This document shows positions 14,076 to 15,050 of a DNA stretch of 15,050 bases, one piece after another. Below the pieces are notes generated by a model that had not been told where the DNA came from, did not search any database, and saw only the letters and a list, made by a program, of their open reading frames with translations. A program made the position numbers and the translations under genes. Numbering within the stretch: the stretch's first letter is position 1; each line of letters opens with the position of its first letter. Origin of the DNA: Caldilineaceae bacterium (lineage in GTDB: Bacteria; Chloroflexota; Anaerolineae; Caldilineales; Caldilineaceae); assembly GCA_024643705.1 (NCBI GenBank), contig JAHEML010000009.1, positions 1-15,050 of the forward strand, given 5' to 3'.

Positions 14076-15050
14076 CTATGCCACTTGCTCGACTGCCTGC
14101 CCTATCCTTTCGCCAATACGCCGGGTAGCAGCGAACGCGCCCCAAGCTGCTACGGCGATCAGTGCCTCGTCGTGGGGATGAACAGCCCGAAAGGCGGCTA
14201 CCACCGGTTCGCACATTTGGTGGGGCGAGAGAGCTGCCAACAGAGCAACCTCGGCCACGACTTGCTCGTGGGCAGGCAGATCGGCCAGCACCGGCTGCAC
14301 CCAACTCCGGCTGAGGGGTTGAGCCTCGCCCTCCCACGTTGCTATGTACGCCTGAACAGTACGTCGTGCTGTATGGCTGAGAAATGGTTCGGTGGCTTCT
14401 TCCACAGCCCGGTGCATACGACCAAACGAGCCAGCCACGGTTGGGTTGTCGGCCAGCCAGCCCAACCCGGGCGGCAGGTCGCCGGCAGGCAACAGGGCCA
14501 ACGACTCGCCCGGCGTCAGTTGGTTGGCCGCCCGCTTGGCAAAGAGCAGACCCCCCACCCGTTGCAGCGCGCCCCGCATCAGCCCATTCTCTGGCAGCAT
14601 TCGTTCCACCAGAAAGATTGTCACCATGCGGGTCAAAAAGTGGAAGGTCAAGGCTGTGCCGCCCAATTCCGGCGCATCGACCAGCAGGAATGGCATAGCC
14701 GCGGCGTCTGTCTGTCCACTGCTTGCCGCCCAGTTCACCAGCGCCTGCACCTGGGGATCCTTGCTGCCGTGATAACCCGTGGCGTGGAGCATGGCCGTGT
14801 GGGCATCGGCACACCAGGGGCACCTGTTGCTTTCGGAGATAGCCGTGGCAATCGCCTCCTTTTCTCCCCGCGCCCGGTTGCCGCATACCAGTGTCTCTCG
14901 AAAGATACCCCACAGACCGGCCAGCACATATGGCGCTGGCGAGTGGAGGGTGAATGGTTCGGGAATCAGCCCAAAATCGGCTGCAACCTGGTCGTAAACT
15001 GCCTGCACCTGCCCGGTGGCAGCCTTGACTGCCACCGGTTCGGTATAACG
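14076..15050 (-). CDS. AhpD/carboxymuconolactone decarboxylase-like protein (N-terminus outside window)
   Basis: The frame is open to the right edge (RYTEP before the GTG at 15035), and family members usually begin upstream with a similar RY..P stretch, so the start is beyond the window. About 324 residues are visible. The AhpD-like redox core is ESNRCPWCADAHTAML (nt about 14830-14780), with the CxxCxxxH proton-relay motif and the preceding KEAIATAIS helix. Then comes a longer C-terminal region of unknown role (VGGLLFAKRAANQL..., ending IGQAVEQVA). The CMD-like family includes alkylhydroperoxidases and uncharacterised proteins. Cys-x-x-Cys favours a peroxidase/reductase role over decarboxylation. 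No redox partner gene is visible here. Confidence 0.85.
   Translation of the reverse strand, partial: RYTEPVAVKAATGQVQAVYDQVAADFGLIPEPFTLHSPAPYVLAGLWGIFRETLVCGNRARGEKEAIATAISESNRCPWCADAHTAMLHATGYHGSKDPQVQALVNWAASSGQTDAAAMPFLLVDAPELGGTALTFHFLTRMVTIFLVERMLPENGLMRGALQRVGGLLFAKRAANQLTPGESLALLPAGDLPPGLGWLADNPTVAGSFGRMHRAVEEATEPFLSHTARRTVQAYIATWEGEAQPLSRSWVQPVLADLPAHEQVVAEVALLAALSPHQMCEPVVAAFRAVHPHDEALIAVAAWGAFAATRRIGERIGQAVEQVA

Overview
The window most likely comes from a member of the Chloroflexota, probably the Anaerolineae/Caldilineae side. This is inferred from gene content, not from a marker gene: a large secreted protein of SdrD-B-like repeats ending in a short LFLPRIGR-type tail, a CapA-like protein of the kind common in that phylum, a mix of SDR, PhyH and sulfatase genes, and intergenic gaps filled with palindromic repeats. 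There is no rRNA, tRNA or CRISPR array. Base composition is moderately GC-rich, with a visibly AT-richer patch around 2880-3550 (IS remnant) and another around 13140-14070 (methyltransferase gene and its upstream repeats). Layout. 1-2843 (+): 3' part of a giant surface/secreted protein of at least six SdrD-B-like modules, a DUF11-like module, an FnIII-like module and a C-terminal tail. 2844-3553: a hairpin, a decayed transposase remnant whose ribosome-binding site sits in a perfect 12-bp inverted repeat, and a strong terminator. 3580-4115 (-): a broken secreted-protein gene with an amber codon in its signal peptide and a frameshift. 4336-4797 (-) and 5019-6725 (+): a divergent pair, low-molecular-weight protein phosphatase and CapA-like lipoprotein/secreted phosphoesterase-fold protein. 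A strong bidirectional terminator at 6825-6863 separates CapA from the convergent genes that follow. 6941-7708 (-): an internally duplicated DUF898/YjgN-like membrane protein with its own good promoter. 7904-12930 (-): five co-oriented genes, read in the order sulfatase, SDR, PhyH-family dioxygenase, xylose-isomerase-like TIM-barrel protein, SDR. 13057-13821 (-): TylF-like methyltransferase whose last 20-odd codons and stop come from a dispersed repeat. 14076-15050 (-): AhpD/carboxymuconolactone decarboxylase-like protein, running off the right edge. The 7904-12930 block is the most system-like part. It combines a cytoplasmic (no signal peptide) choline-sulfatase-like enzyme with two NAD(P) dehydrogenases, an Fe(II)/2-oxoglutarate dioxygenase and a sugar isomerase/epimerase fold. 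This suggests a catabolic route in which a small sulfate ester is taken up, desulfated, then hydroxylated, oxidised and isomerised. The substrate is not evident and no transporter or regulator lies in the window. Each gap in this block carries a palindromic repeat, and other repeats (18-bp units beside a promoter, 14-bp units upstream of the methyltransferase) may be regulatory.
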